Assembly (NCBI GenBank): GCA_009694745.1
Contig: SHUF01000002.1
Coordinates: 62,001-126,000 of the forward strand
DNA from: Acidobacteriota bacterium
Lineage (GTDB): Bacteria > Acidobacteriota > Vicinamibacteria > Vicinamibacterales > SCN-69-37
DNA length: 64,000 nt
Direction: 5' to 3'
The notes under the pieces were generated by a model. It did no database searches and was not told where the DNA came from. It saw nothing but the letters and a program-made list of their open reading frames with translations. Made by a program: the position numbers and the translations under genes. Position 1 is the stretch's first letter. Each line of letters starts with the position of its first letter. Of this stretch, positions 46,349-55,821 are shown one piece after another.

Positions 46349-49279
46349 CTAGAACTGGAACCGGGCCGCCACTTCCAGCCGTCGCGGTGAGAAGTACGAC
46401 CGCGGCGTGTTGAACAGGGAACTGTTCTTGGAGGGTTCGAAGTTGTAACCGGTCTGCTTGTCCATCAGGTTGAACAGGTCTGCCGCCAGTTGCAGGTTGT
46501 ACCGTCCGCCAAACCGGAAGTTCTGCGTGTAGTTCAGGTCCATCTGCCAGTGCGACGGCGCCCGGCGCGTGCCTGTGGGCTCCGCGTTGCGGATGGTGTC
46601 GCTCGTGCTCGTGCCCACGATGGACGCGGGATACGCCTTGTAGTCCCAAGCTTCCCACGGCTGTCCCGACTGCGCGATGGCATAGACACCCGCGGTGGCC
46701 TGCCACGGCAGCGTGTAGAAGCCGTACACCTTCATCATGTGACGCCGGTCGCCGCGCAGGTCGCCTTCCTTGTTGTCCCACACCTGACGCCCACCGCCGT
46801 CGGCCACGTTCGACGAGCCAATGAAGATGGCCGCGTCGTTGCCCACCGTGGTGTTGTCCTGGTCGAAGTTGCCGAAGTAGTGACTCCACGTGTAGGAGCC
46901 ACGCACGAATACGTTGCCCGACCGGTACTCGGTCTCGGCCGTCGCTTCGTAGTACTTCGTGAAGGCCCCGTCCAGTTCGGCAATCACGTACGACGAGCCC
47001 AGCGCCACGGCGCCGCCGCTGCCGATCTGTGTGCGCCTCGCATCGAGATCGGGAATGTACAGCTCACGCGGTACTCCGGCCGGTGGGTTGAACGCCACGC
47101 GCGCGTTGTTGTTGGTGTCTTCCCAGAAGTGGGTGCCCGAGCGGTACCGGCCGTAGACGCGCGCCGTGAGCTTGTCGCTCATCTGCATGCTGGTGCCGAT
47201 CATGTATTCGTCCGTCCGGCGGGGCGTCATGTCCTCGACGAACAGCTTGCCCGACGACGAGCCGACCGGAACCGCGGCGAACAGGTTGCCGTTGGCATCG
47301 AAGTGCGCGTCAACGAACGTGCCGGTCAGGTTGCGGTCCCACGACGCGGCGCGCGGCAGTGAACTGGCTGCCGGATTGTACCGAGCGAAGCTGGCGAAGA
47401 TCGTGTCGCCGTTCTCGAAGGCCCGCACCGCGCTCACGCGGGGCTGGATCATCTTCTTCCACGGAATGTTGTACATCTCGTACTCGGTTCCGGGTGACGA
47501 CACGTATTTGGACAACGTGTACGGCGCTTCCTGGAGGCCCTGCCCGAACAAGGTGTCATTGCTGACCACCGCGCCCAGGTTGAACGACCAGTTGTTCCAA
47601 CGAATTGTGTCGTTGAGCTCGATGTTCTGTGACCGGTACTTCGACTTGATCGGCGCCGCCGCACCCGTCGACTGCGCCTGGTAGCGGGCCGTGAAGTAGA
47701 TCGGCACGCCGTTGAGCGACGTGCGGGCGCCCGGAATGGTGATTTCACCCCAGCCGTTCGACCCGCGCAGCAGGTCTTCGCGGTCTTCATACCACTGGTA
47801 TCCGGCATGCAGTTCGTGCGTGACCGTGTTGCCGAACGAGATGTTGTACGCCAGCTGAATCTGGTCACGGAAGAAGTCCTGGTCGTTGAACTGGCTGGCG
47901 TAGCCGTTGATGCCCGCCGTTCGCACACCGCTCGCATTGACGTAGCCGTACTTGTCGAGGAACGGCTGCAGAAATGCGTTGAACGCGGCGTTGCCGGTGA
48001 CCGGAGTCGGGAGGCTGAGCCGGCCCTGTGTGTCCAGGTTGGCCACGTCCAGCCGCGATCCAATCGTGCTTGACGCCTGCGCCGCCGACAGGAAGTCGGG
48101 CTTGCTCAGACTCTGGTTTTCGAAGCGTGTGTACTTGGCGGTCGCGACGCTGCGCGAGCTGATGACCCACGATCCTTCCGCGATGGCAATTGTCTGCGAG
48201 GCTTCTTCGCCAGACCCGGTGGTGCTGGACGCGTTGGACGAGAACAAATTGCTCACATCCGCGCGCTTCGAGTCGCGATAGCTGACGTTGAGCAGCAAGT
48301 CGCGCACCGGCGTCAGCGTGATCTTGCCGAAGTATTCGTTACGCACCCGCTCGAACTGCGGCAGCGGGCCATACAGGTTCGCCCGGTTCTCGCGCGAAAT
48401 CTCCGGCTGGTAATACGACCCGTAGAAGAACGCCTTGTTCGGGAGGAGCTGGCCGCCGAGGCTACCGGTCATCCACGTGCGCTTCTGTTCGAACTGCGAG
48501 ACCTGGCCGCTCTTGAGGTCGGCCGACATCGCATCGTTCTGCAACTTGTAGCTCAGTTCGCCGATCAGCCGACTGGTGCCCGACTTGCTGACCGAGTCAA
48601 TCGTGAAACCGCCCGACCGGTCGAAGTCCACGGCCCGCGCGCCGCCCTTGATCGTGGTCACCTGCGCGATGTCATGCGACGACGGCTCGGTGGACAGCGT
48701 GCCGAAGAGCGGCAGGGTCACGTTGACGCCGTCGAATTGGTAGACGTTGTCCTGGCCGCTGCCGCCACCGCTGGGGCCGCGCACGGCGTCCTGCGAGTAC
48801 TGCACGCCGGGAATGAGCTTCAGCAGGTCGCGATACTCGTTGCCCACCGGCAGTGAGGCAATCTGCGCGGCCGTGACGCCGCTTTTGATGGTGGCCGCGC
48901 CCGGATCCACGAGGCTGGCGGTTGCGGTGACCGTGACGGTCTCGCTGACGCCCTGAATGGACAGCGTTGCGTTGACAAAGGTGTCGGTCGACAACTGGAC
49001 CTGCGCCATGCGGGTCACCGTTTGCATGCCCGACAGCGTGAACGTCACTGTGTACGTGCCCGGGGGCAACGCCGACAGCCGGTAGTCACCGTTGGTGCCC
49101 GTCACCGCCATGCGACCGCCAGGCAGCACATCGCCCGTGGCTTCCACGGTGACGCCGGGCAACAATGACCCGTCGGTGGCCGCGACGCGGCCGGTGATCG
49201 CGCCGGTCGACTGGGCGAGGGCGGTGACCGGGGCAATCAACAGTCCCAATACCGCGAGGATTACGAACTTGTGACGCAT
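46349..49279 (-). CDS. TonB-dependent receptor with carboxypeptidase-regulatory domain (Oar-like)
   Basis: The 976-residue outer-membrane receptor has a signal peptide (VTALAQS), then a carboxypeptidase-D regulatory-like beta domain with GAITGRVAATDGSLLPGVTV (about 26-110). A plug domain and a 22-strand-type barrel ending in VAARFQF follow. The C-terminal Phe and alternating pattern fit barrel assembly. The ligand is unknown. ATG at 49279 follows GGAGGAC. It lies downstream of glucokinase on the same strand. Confidence 0.9.
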   Translation of the reverse strand: MRHKFVILAVLGLLIAPVTALAQSTGAITGRVAATDGSLLPGVTVEATGDVLPGGRMAVTGTNGDYRLSALPPGTYTVTFTLSGMQTVTRMAQVQLSTDTFVNATLSIQGVSETVTVTATASLVDPGAATIKSGVTAAQIASLPVGNEYRDLLKLIPGVQYSQDAVRGPSGGGSGQDNVYQFDGVNVTLPLFGTLSTEPSSHDIAQVTTIKGGARAVDFDRSGGFTIDSVSKSGTSRLIGELSYKLQNDAMSADLKSGQVSQFEQKRTWMTGSLGGQLLPNKAFFYGSYYQPEISRENRANLYGPLPQFERVRNEYFGKITLTPVRDLLLNVSYRDSKRADVSNLFSSNASSTTGSGEEASQTIAIAEGSWVISSRSVATAKYTRFENQSLSKPDFLSAAQASSTIGSRLDVANLDTQGRLSLPTPVTGNAAFNAFLQPFLDKYGYVNASGVRTAGINGYASQFNDQDFFRDQIQLAYNISFGNTVTHELHAGYQWYEDREDLLRGSNGWGEITIPGARTSLNGVPIYFTARYQAQSTGAAAPIKSKYRSQNIELNDTIRWNNWSFNLGAVVSNDTLFGQGLQEAPYTLSKYVSSPGTEYEMYNIPWKKMIQPRVSAVRAFENGDTIFASFARYNPAASSLPRAASWDRNLTGTFVDAHFDANGNLFAAVPVGSSSGKLFVEDMTPRRTDEYMIGTSMQMSDKLTARVYGRYRSGTHFWEDTNNNARVAFNPPAGVPRELYIPDLDARRTQIGSGGAVALGSSYVIAELDGAFTKYYEATAETEYRSGNVFVRGSYTWSHYFGNFDQDNTTVGNDAAIFIGSSNVADGGGRQVWDNKEGDLRGDRRHMMKVYGFYTLPWQATAGVYAIAQSGQPWEAWDYKAYPASIVGTSTSDTIRNAEPTGTRRAPSHWQMDLNYTQNFRFGGRYNLQLAADLFNLMDKQTGYNFEPSKNSSLFNTPRSYFSPRRLEVAARFQF

Positions 49280-49336
49280 TTGTCCTCCATCTGTAAAGAT
49301 CCCAAGAATTCCTTTTGTTATTCGCAGAAGATGCTA

Positions 49337-50320
49337 CTACATCCCCGACGCGCGAACGGCCGCCCCAAGCAGCCCCGCAGCCGGGTTGAGGATCACCGAA
49401 ACGGGCATGGTGCGGAGCAGGTCCGACAGCGGGGCTTTTCCGCAAAAAGCGTCAAGAAACGGCCCTGACTCGAGCGCAGCCAGCACCTTGGGCGCAATGC
49501 CGCCTCCGATGTACACCCCGGCCGTGGCCACCGACCGCAGCGCCAGATTGCCGGCCTCGGCCCCATAGGCCTCCACGAACATGTCCAGCGCTTCCGCGCA
49601 CTGTTCGCACTCGCCCGAGAGCGCGCACGCGCTGATCGCCGCCGGCATCTCGCCACTCCCCACATCCGCCCCGATGGCAGGGCAGACGACAGCCGCGGCG
49701 GTGGCGCCGTGCGTGAACCGGAAGATATTCACCAGGCCCGGGCCCGAAATCACCCGGTCGTTGTCCACGCGGCCATGGATGGCAGTCAGTTGCTCCACCA
49801 GCGCCAGTTCGCGGGGCGTCCGCGCGGAAAAGTCGGCGTGGCCGCCTTCCGACGCCGACGGCACAAACCGCCCATCCACGTAATGCAGCAGCGCCTCACC
49901 CAATCCCGTGCCGGCGGCAATGATGGCCGCGTTGCCACCCGGCACCCGCACGCCATCCTGCAACACGGCGATCTCGTGCGGCTCGAGCACGGTCACGGCA
50001 TGCGCCATCGCTTCCAAGTCGTTGAGCAACTGCACGGGACAATCGCCCAGGCGGTCGGCCAGCGTGGAAAGGTCGGCCAGCCACGGCACGTTGGTGAGTC
50101 GCGCCACCAGGCCCGTCGCCGGTCCCGCCACACCAATACATACCGCCGTGAGCGACGAGGCGGCACGCGTGTCGTCGAGGAACACCTGCGTCAATTCATC
50201 GAAGCTGTCGAAGTCGAGCGTGGCGTATTCGCGCACCACCAGGGTTCGCGGACGACCCCGGTCACGCTCGAAAAGTCCGAGGAGCGTCTTGGTTCCACCG
50301 ATGTCACCCGCGAGGAGCAT
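49337..50320 (-). CDS. glk: Glucokinase
   Basis: This 327-residue ROK-independent Glk-family kinase has ATP site LAGDIGGTKT (residues 3-12). VAGPATG, PGNAAIIAAGTGLGEALL and EGGHADFS are sugar-site motifs. It phosphorylates glucose in the cytoplasm. It diverges from the TPR gene with a 31-bp gap. Confidence 0.92.
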   Translation of the reverse strand: MLLAGDIGGTKTLLGLFERDRGRPRTLVVREYATLDFDSFDELTQVFLDDTRAASSLTAVCIGVAGPATGLVARLTNVPWLADLSTLADRLGDCPVQLLNDLEAMAHAVTVLEPHEIAVLQDGVRVPGGNAAIIAAGTGLGEALLHYVDGRFVPSASEGGHADFSARTPRELALVEQLTAIHGRVDNDRVISGPGLVNIFRFTHGATAAAVVCPAIGADVGSGEMPAAISACALSGECEQCAEALDMFVEAYGAEAGNLALRSVATAGVYIGGGIAPKVLAALESGPFLDAFCGKAPLSDLLRTMPVSVILNPAAGLLGAAVRASGM

Positions 50321-50351
50321 GGGCAGATGCTAACATCGGGCCAGACTGCCC

Positions 50352-51428
50352 GTGAGCATGCCCGCGCCAATTCCTGTCGATCACCCGTTTGCCGCAGAGC
50401 ACGTCTCGGTGGTAGGCAAGGGCGGTGTGCTCTCGCGCCGAGACCTGCGCTCGGTCGTCGAACGCCTCGGCGGCACCTGCGCCTTCACCCCCAATCCCAA
50501 CACCACCATCATCGTCACCACCGGGGACTCGTTGCCGGCTGAGTGGCCGGCCTCGGTGCGGCGTGTGATGACCGAAGACGAGTTGTGCCGCCTTGCGGGC
50601 CTCCCGGATCTGGAGACCCTGCGCGCGCAGTATTATTCCCCGCGCGATTTGCAGGGCATGTACCCGGGGCTGCGCGACGATCACCTCCGGTACCTGGAGA
50701 AGTGGGGACTCATTCGCACGGTCGCCGGGCGCTATTCGTTTGCCGACCTACACGTGGTGAAGGCCGCGGCCGCCGATCTGGAGCGCGGCCTCTCGTTCCA
50801 CGCCATCCTGCGCGCGATGCTCGCCGAACGCACGGGCCAGATGGCGTTCGACTTCCAGCCGCCGCGCTCCGATCGCCCGCACGCGCGCGTTGTATCGCTG
50901 CCCGAGCGCCGTAAGTCGGCAACATCGTTGTTCCCCAGCGATCGCGCCGAGGCGATCCAGTCGGCGAACTACACGCTGGCCGCCAAGTACTTCCTCGAGG
51001 GCGCTGAACTCGACGATGGGGATGACCGGAGCCTGGAGGGTGCGGCGGCCGCCTATCGACGGGCGTTGTTGTTCGACCCGATGCTGGTGCCCGCGTTGGT
51101 CAACCTTGCCAACATCCACTACGAGCGCGACGAGTTGGTGGAAGCCGATGCGATCTACGAAAAGGCGATCCGCATCGACCCCGAGTGTTTCGAGGCGTAC
51201 TTCAACCTCGGCAACATCCACCACGATCTGGCGCGGTACCTCGATGCGGTGCTCGCCTATCGCGAGGCGCTCGCGATCAACCCCGCGTATCCCGAGGCGC
51301 ACTTCTATCTGGCGGTGACGCTCGAGAAGCTCGGACGGTCAGCCGAGGCGCGCGCGCATTGGAAGCAGTATCGCGACCTCGATCCGGACGGGGAGTTTGT
51401 GGAACTCGCGAAAGAATTTTCGGACTGA
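50352..51428 (+). CDS. BRCT-like / MerR-like HTH / TPR fusion protein
   Basis: Residues about 15-75 look like a BRCT fold (SVVGKGGVLSRRDLRSVVERL, then NTTIIVTTGDS). Residues 85-165 resemble a MerR DNA-binding domain (YSPRDLQGMYPGLRDDHLRY ... YSFADLHVV). Residues 205-345 hold TPRs (FDPMLVPALVNLANIHYERD). Such a combination could couple DNA or protein recognition to scaffolding. Function unknown. The GTG start sits in a 31-bp divergent gap. Confidence 0.72.
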   Translation: MSMPAPIPVDHPFAAEHVSVVGKGGVLSRRDLRSVVERLGGTCAFTPNPNTTIIVTTGDSLPAEWPASVRRVMTEDELCRLAGLPDLETLRAQYYSPRDLQGMYPGLRDDHLRYLEKWGLIRTVAGRYSFADLHVVKAAAADLERGLSFHAILRAMLAERTGQMAFDFQPPRSDRPHARVVSLPERRKSATSLFPSDRAEAIQSANYTLAAKYFLEGAELDDGDDRSLEGAAAAYRRALLFDPMLVPALVNLANIHYERDELVEADAIYEKAIRIDPECFEAYFNLGNIHHDLARYLDAVLAYREALAINPAYPEAHFYLAVTLEKLGRSAEARAHWKQYRDLDPDGEFVELAKEFSD

Positions 51429-51536
51429 CTGAGATCACGCTGCATCAACGATCACGACGGATCACAGGAGGCGCTGAGGTCGGGAGGTTCTTTCCGAAGG
51501 GCCTCTCGTCACGCTCGTAGACGCCAGCTCCCCAGC

Positions 51537-52148
51537 TCACCGCTTGACGGCCACCGTCGCCTTCTCGCCTGCCCTCAGCCGCACGGTCGCTGCAGTCTTT
51601 GCCCACTCCGTCATACGCTCGTGCGAGAGCTCGGTGTTGGTCGGCATGAGCGCCACGTAGTAGTCGCCTACTGGAACGTTCGTGAATGTGACGGTGCCGT
51701 TGGTGGTGACCCAGGCGGGAATGAACCGTCAGATCGCCACGGCCTCCGGTATGTCTCCCAGGGGAATCAACCAGATCGCATTCGCCGTGAAGTTGCCGTT
51801 CGGCATGCCCATGACCAAGCCGGTAACGCGCGATGCGGGAACGAGGGTGACGTCGATGTCGATCGCCGTCTGTGGTTGTGCTCCCGACACCTTGACCCGC
51901 GTGGCTCTGCCGGCGAGTGTGGTGTTCGGATGGAACGTTGGTGCGAATGTCCGAAGCGTGGTGTCGAGGCTCGCGGTGTCCGCGCCGGCCTTTGCCGCGC
52001 GGCCTGCCACAGCCAGCAACTCGAGGGGCCGCGCGGCCAAGGTGGTCAGCAACTGGCCGTTAAATGGAATGGGCTCCCGGCTGCACGCACAGAAGTAGTA
52101 CTCGCCTGGTGGCAGATTCGTCAGGCGATAGAGAGGGGCCGTTCGTGA
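51537..52148 (-). pseudogene. Remnant of a carboxypeptidase-regulatory-like protein
   Basis: Reading the minus strand in one frame gives a start-less fragment with YRLTNLPPGEYYFCACSREP. It continues through TTLAGRATRVKVSGAQPQ and an in-frame TGA at 51729-51731 to TVTFTNVPVGDYYVALMP and a terminal AVKR. The repeated xxNxPPGxYY motifs are typical of acidobacterial carboxypeptidase-regulatory-like proteins. The 5' end is cut by the rhlE stop. It is probably the decayed 3' end of a larger gene. Confidence 0.7.
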
Positions 52149-53411
52149 TCAGCGAAGGAGTTTGAGGCCGAACGCCTTTTCGATGTCTTCGAGGTACGAG
52201 CGCTCGTGTTCGTCGGCCAGCGTCAGGGCGTGGCCCGTGGCGTCGTTGCGGCCGGTGCGGCCCACACGATGGACGTAGCTGTCCACAGACCGCGGCACTT
52301 CGTAATTTACCACCAGCGCCACATCGTCAATATCCAGGCCGCGCGCGGCGACGTCCGTCGCCACCAGCACCTTGACGCGACCAGATCGGAACGCCTCGAT
52401 GGTCTCGGTCCGTTCTTTCTGCGGCCGGTCGGCGTGCACCGCAGCCGCGCGCAGACCGGATCGATGAAGCTCACGCGCGAGCCGGTCGCACCCGATCTTG
52501 GTGTTCACGAAGACGATCGCCGTGCCTCGTTCGCGCCGCAGTTCTCGTGCGAGGGCCGCGGGTTTTTCGCGCGACGACACAATACGCGCTTCATGTGTAA
52601 TCGTCGCCGCCGGGCCGCGGCTCGACCCCACCTGGATGAGCGCGGCATCGGGCGACAATTCATCCGCAAATCGCATCACCTCTTCCGGCATCGTCGCCGA
52701 GAAAAGCATGGTTTGTCGATTCGAAGTGGCCGGCATCATCTCACTGATGCGACGGACGTCGGGCCAGAAGCCCATGTCCATCATGCGGTCCGCTTCGTCG
52801 AGCACGAACACTTCCACCTTGGAGTAGTCGCCCACGTTGCTGCGCATATGGTCCAGCAATCGTCCCGGCGTAGCGACGACGATGTCGACGCCGGCTTTGA
52901 GGGCGCGTTCCTGCGGCTCCATCGGGACGCCGCCGTAGACGGCCACGCTTGCGACGGGCGCGTGGTACGCGAAGCCCTGAATCTCATCGTCAATCTGCGT
53001 GGCGAGTTCACGCGTGGGCGCCAGGATCAGCGCGCGAATCGTATTGTGGGAGCCCTTGTGGCCTGCCGCCATGAGCTTGACGAGGATGGGGAGCAAATAC
53101 GCAGCCGTCTTGCCGGTGCCGGTTTCCGCGCACCCAATCACGCCGCGGCCCGTCAGGGCGTACGGCAGGACGGCGCTTTGGATCGGCGTGGTCTGCACGT
53201 AGCCGCGCTGCGCGAGTGCGTCGAGCACGGCCGGCTCAGTGATGAGGGATGTGAACGGGACGGGCGCTGGGTCAAATGGTTGCGAGACGCGCGTCGTGGA
53301 CATCGACTTGGCGCTGCCGGTGGAACGGTGGGCCGGACGCGCGCCGCCGCCACCCCCTCCACCGCTTCGCCTGCGCCGTTGTGGTCTGGGAGCTTCTGAA
53401 TGTGTGGACAA
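52149..53411 (-). CDS. rhlE: DEAD-box RNA helicase, RhlE type
   Basis: The 420-residue helicase has a Q motif, AETGTGKT (95-102), the DEAD box, FSAT and HRVGRTGR. An N-terminal Arg/Gly tract replaces the usual C-terminal extension. A second Met at residue 37 could be the start. It unwinds RNA in ribosome assembly or decay. Its neighbour infA is consistent with translation-linked expression. Confidence 0.92.
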   Translation of the reverse strand: MSTHSEAPRPQRRRRSGGGGGGGARPAHRSTGSAKSMSTTRVSQPFDPAPVPFTSLITEPAVLDALAQRGYVQTTPIQSAVLPYALTGRGVIGCAETGTGKTAAYLLPILVKLMAAGHKGSHNTIRALILAPTRELATQIDDEIQGFAYHAPVASVAVYGGVPMEPQERALKAGVDIVVATPGRLLDHMRSNVGDYSKVEVFVLDEADRMMDMGFWPDVRRISEMMPATSNRQTMLFSATMPEEVMRFADELSPDAALIQVGSSRGPAATITHEARIVSSREKPAALARELRRERGTAIVFVNTKIGCDRLARELHRSGLRAAAVHADRPQKERTETIEAFRSGRVKVLVATDVAARGLDIDDVALVVNYEVPRSVDSYVHRVGRTGRNDATGHALTLADEHERSYLEDIEKAFGLKLLR

Positions 53412-53443
53412 AACAGTCTGGTGCGAGGCTTTGACTAGGTACG

Positions 53444-53662
53444 CTAGCGAGCGCGGAAGGTGATGATGCCTCTGACGGGGTCGTAGGGCGAGACGCCCAC
53501 GGTGACCCGGTCTCCCGGCACGACCTTAATGCGGAAGCGGCGCATCCGGCCGCTCAACTGGGCCAATACTTCGTGGCCCGAATCCACTTGCACACGATAC
53601 AGGCCGCCGCTATGCACGGCGACCACGGTGCCCTGGACATCAATCAGATCGTCCTTACTCAA
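53444..53662 (-). CDS. infA: Translation initiation factor IF-1
   Basis: The 72-residue OB-fold protein is the normal length, with VQGTVVAVHSGGLYRVQVDS and LSGRMRRFRIKVVPGDRV. It binds the 30S A site during initiation. It lies upstream of rhlE on the same strand, rather than in a ribosomal protein cluster. Confidence 0.95.
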   Translation of the reverse strand: MSKDDLIDVQGTVVAVHSGGLYRVQVDSGHEVLAQLSGRMRRFRIKVVPGDRVTVGVSPYDPVRGIITFRAR

Positions 53663-53701
53663 ATTCGCATCCCTTTCAAGCTTTCAAGTATAGCCGAAGG
53701 C

Positions 53702-54358
53702 CTATTTGAGCGAAATTCCAAGGGACAGGAGGAAGACGCGCTCGCGCTCCCGGGCGGCCGTGACCGCTGTGGCCACTGCGGGCCGGGTCAGGTAGAACCG
53801 CAGGTCCACGGCAAAGGCCAGGTGGGCATTGGTGAACCACCGGGCGCCGCCCCCATAGTTGAGCGTGGTGGAACCCACGCCGTCGGGGGTGGCCTCATCC
53901 AGATAACTCTCGAATTTGAGGGGGCCGCCGCCTGCGGTGAAGTAGCTCCAGCCCTCGCCCTTGCCGAAGTTTAATGAGATCTGGCCTGAGACGGCGTTAA
54001 GGCGCCGACGGATGACCGGGCCCACGGCTTTGCCGGTCGTGTCTTTCTTCTGGCCGGCCGCGGAGCCGAGCAGCAACTCGCCACCGAAGCCCAGCTTGAA
54101 CCCGCCGCGTCGGAATGGGTAAACGTGCAGCCCGACCACCGCCGAACGCAGGCGCCCGGGTATGTCGGTGGGCGCCACCTTCAGTCCCGCAGCCGTGGTG
54201 CCGTCCTGACCGCCGGACGTGAATCCGCCCCTGACATCGAACACCAGCACAGGCAGCGGTGTGATGGGCAGCGGCGCCACAGGTGACTGCACAGGTGTTT
54301 GTGCCGCCACCGGGACCGAAAGCAGGACCAGCAGGGCGGCGACGAAGGCGGCTCGCAT
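53702..54358 (-). CDS. Outer-membrane beta-barrel-like protein
   Basis: The product of about 218 residues has a signal peptide ending VAAQT and a series of beta strands with aromatic belts (FKLGFGGELLLGS, ISLNFGKGEGWSYFTAGGG, LAFAVDLRFYL). It ends in ISLK. This suggests an 8- or 10-stranded barrel. No family name is certain. It diverges from yaeQ with a 36-bp gap. Confidence 0.65.
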   Translation of the reverse strand: MRAAFVAALLVLLSVPVAAQTPVQSPVAPLPITPLPVLVFDVRGGFTSGGQDGTTAAGLKVAPTDIPGRLRSAVVGLHVYPFRRGGFKLGFGGELLLGSAAGQKKDTTGKAVGPVIRRRLNAVSGQISLNFGKGEGWSYFTAGGGPLKFESYLDEATPDGVGSTTLNYGGGARWFTNAHLAFAVDLRFYLTRPAVATAVTAARERERVFLLSLGISLK

Positions 54359-54394
54359 GCGCCAAGCGTACCGCAAGGGATAGAGTTACGGCCA

Positions 54395-54934
54395 GTGGCG
54401 CAGACATCCACCATCTACAACTTCGAGATCGATCTCGCCGACAGCAATCGCGGGGTGTACGAACACCTTGAGCTGCGCGTGGCCCGGCATCCGTCGGAGT
54501 CTGAGGACTATCTGGTCACGCGGGTGCTCGCGTATTGCCTGGAGTACACCGATGGGATCGCATTCTCCAGGGGCATTTCCGATCCGGACGAGCCCACCAT
54601 TGCTGTGCGCGACCTGACGGACACGATTGGGGCGTGGATTGAGATTGGCACGCCCGACGCGGCGCGCGTGCACAAGGCTGGGAAGGCCGCGTCGCGCGTC
54701 GCAGTCTACGCGCACAAAGACACCACGCAGATGCTGCGGCTCTGGGCGAATGAACGCATCCACCGGATTGAAGCGCTCGAGTTGTATCGCGTGGACCGCG
54801 CCGTGATCGACGCGATGGTTGAGGCCCTCGACCGCCGCATGACGTTTTCGCTGTCAGTGAGCGACGACGATCTCTACATCGCGCTTGGTGATCGAACGAT
54901 CGAAGGGCGCGTCACGCGCGTGGCGGTCAGCTAA
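54395..54934 (+). CDS. yaeQ: YaeQ family protein
   Basis: The 179-residue product begins TSTIYNFEIDLADSNRGVY. LTRVLAYCLEY-like and WIEIGTPDAARVHKA motifs are typical of YaeQ, a PD-(D/E)XK-fold protein reported to affect RfaH-related expression in Escherichia coli; its biochemistry is unclear. GTG at 54395 has a TAGAGT box 8 bp upstream. Confidence 0.85.
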   Translation: MAQTSTIYNFEIDLADSNRGVYEHLELRVARHPSESEDYLVTRVLAYCLEYTDGIAFSRGISDPDEPTIAVRDLTDTIGAWIEIGTPDAARVHKAGKAASRVAVYAHKDTTQMLRLWANERIHRIEALELYRVDRAVIDAMVEALDRRMTFSLSVSDDDLYIALGDRTIEGRVTRVAVS

Positions 54935-54948
54935 GAGAGCGTTGTTGT

Positions 54949-55010
54949 CCGGAGGTCCCGGGCTTCAGCCCGGGACGCGCGGCACGGGCTCAAGCCCGTG
55001 CCCTCCGAAC
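54949..55010. repeat. Double-hairpin repeat GGTCCCGGGCTTCAGC, copy 2 (convergent gap)
   Basis: GTCCCGGGCT/AGCCCGGGAC and GGCACGGGCT/AGCCCGTGCC form two perfect stems in series, enclosed by CGGAGG and CCTCCG. It is likely a bidirectional terminator between yaeQ and the convergent pseudogene. Copy 1 at 26877-26937 has point changes. Confidence 0.75.
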
Positions 55011-55019
55011 GTCATGCCC

Positions 55020-55770
55020 TCATGTGAGCCGTCGTAGGTCCTGGGCCGCCTGGGTGCGGACGTTCGAAGCGTCCTGCAGCTCTCGTGCGCGGCGGTGGGC
55101 GTCCTGTTCCACATCTGAGCGCTGCTTCTCGAGGAACTGCATCCGATCGCGCACGGCGGCGTAGTCGCGTTCGACTTTCGCGACCGCCTTGCGCGCTTCA
55201 TTCATCGTCGCCTCGGCCTCGCGCTCTGCAGCCTCCGCCGCCTCCTTCTTCGCCGCGGCTGTCTTGGCTCCCGGACTCTGGACTCTGGACTCTGGACATT
55301 AATTGTTCGGAGCGCCTCCATCCCAGTGGCTTCAGCGGGCGGGCGAGCTGACCGGGCGGGTCGTCCGTGGGCAGCGACCGCAACGTATCGGCGATGGCTT
55401 CGAGCGTTCCACCCGACAGGCTCTCGCCGGCGGCCTGAGCGACTTCTCGAATTGCCAGCGTGGCGGCACACATCGCGTCGCGATGCGCGGCTTCCGCCTG
55501 GGCGACATCCGCCTTGCGGCCCGAGAGCATCTGCGCATGCGCCTGGCGCATCACGCCGGCAGCTTTGATCAGGGCGTCGTACGCCGGCCGCCGTTGCCAG
55601 TACAGCTGGTTCACCGCCCACGCCGCAGCCTGGGGCTTCTCGAGCGTGCGCACCTCCGCGCCAGCGGCTCCCATCTGTTTCGCCAGCGCATTCCGCGCCG
55701 CCGTGAACTCACCGGGTAGAAGCCGATACAGTGCCGCTACGTGGCCATCCATCTTCGACATTGTCACCAT
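55020..55770 (-). pseudogene. Frameshifted helical coiled-coil protein gene interrupted by a tandem repeat
   Basis: The first 150 codons (MDGHVAALYRLLPGEFTAAR ...) read well to PLKPLG. The frame then shifts just before a TGGACTCTGGACTCTGGAC repeat (about 55274-55303). The reading resumes in another frame as AKTAAAKKEAAEAAER and a coiled-coil tail to RRLT. Two frame changes within 60 bp indicate decay caused by repeat expansion, or a sequencing error there. The product was probably a soluble helical protein of about 245 residues. A second repeat copy lies near its start. Confidence 0.65.
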
Positions 55771-55821
55771 TCTCCGCGAACGCTGGACTCTGGACCCTGG
55801 ACCCAGGACTATCATGGTGCT

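Noticed and set aside
51621-52148. 175-codon plus-strand open frame opposite the pseudogene
   Set aside because: The minus strand shows conserved PPGEYY-type motifs; the plus-strand frame has none.
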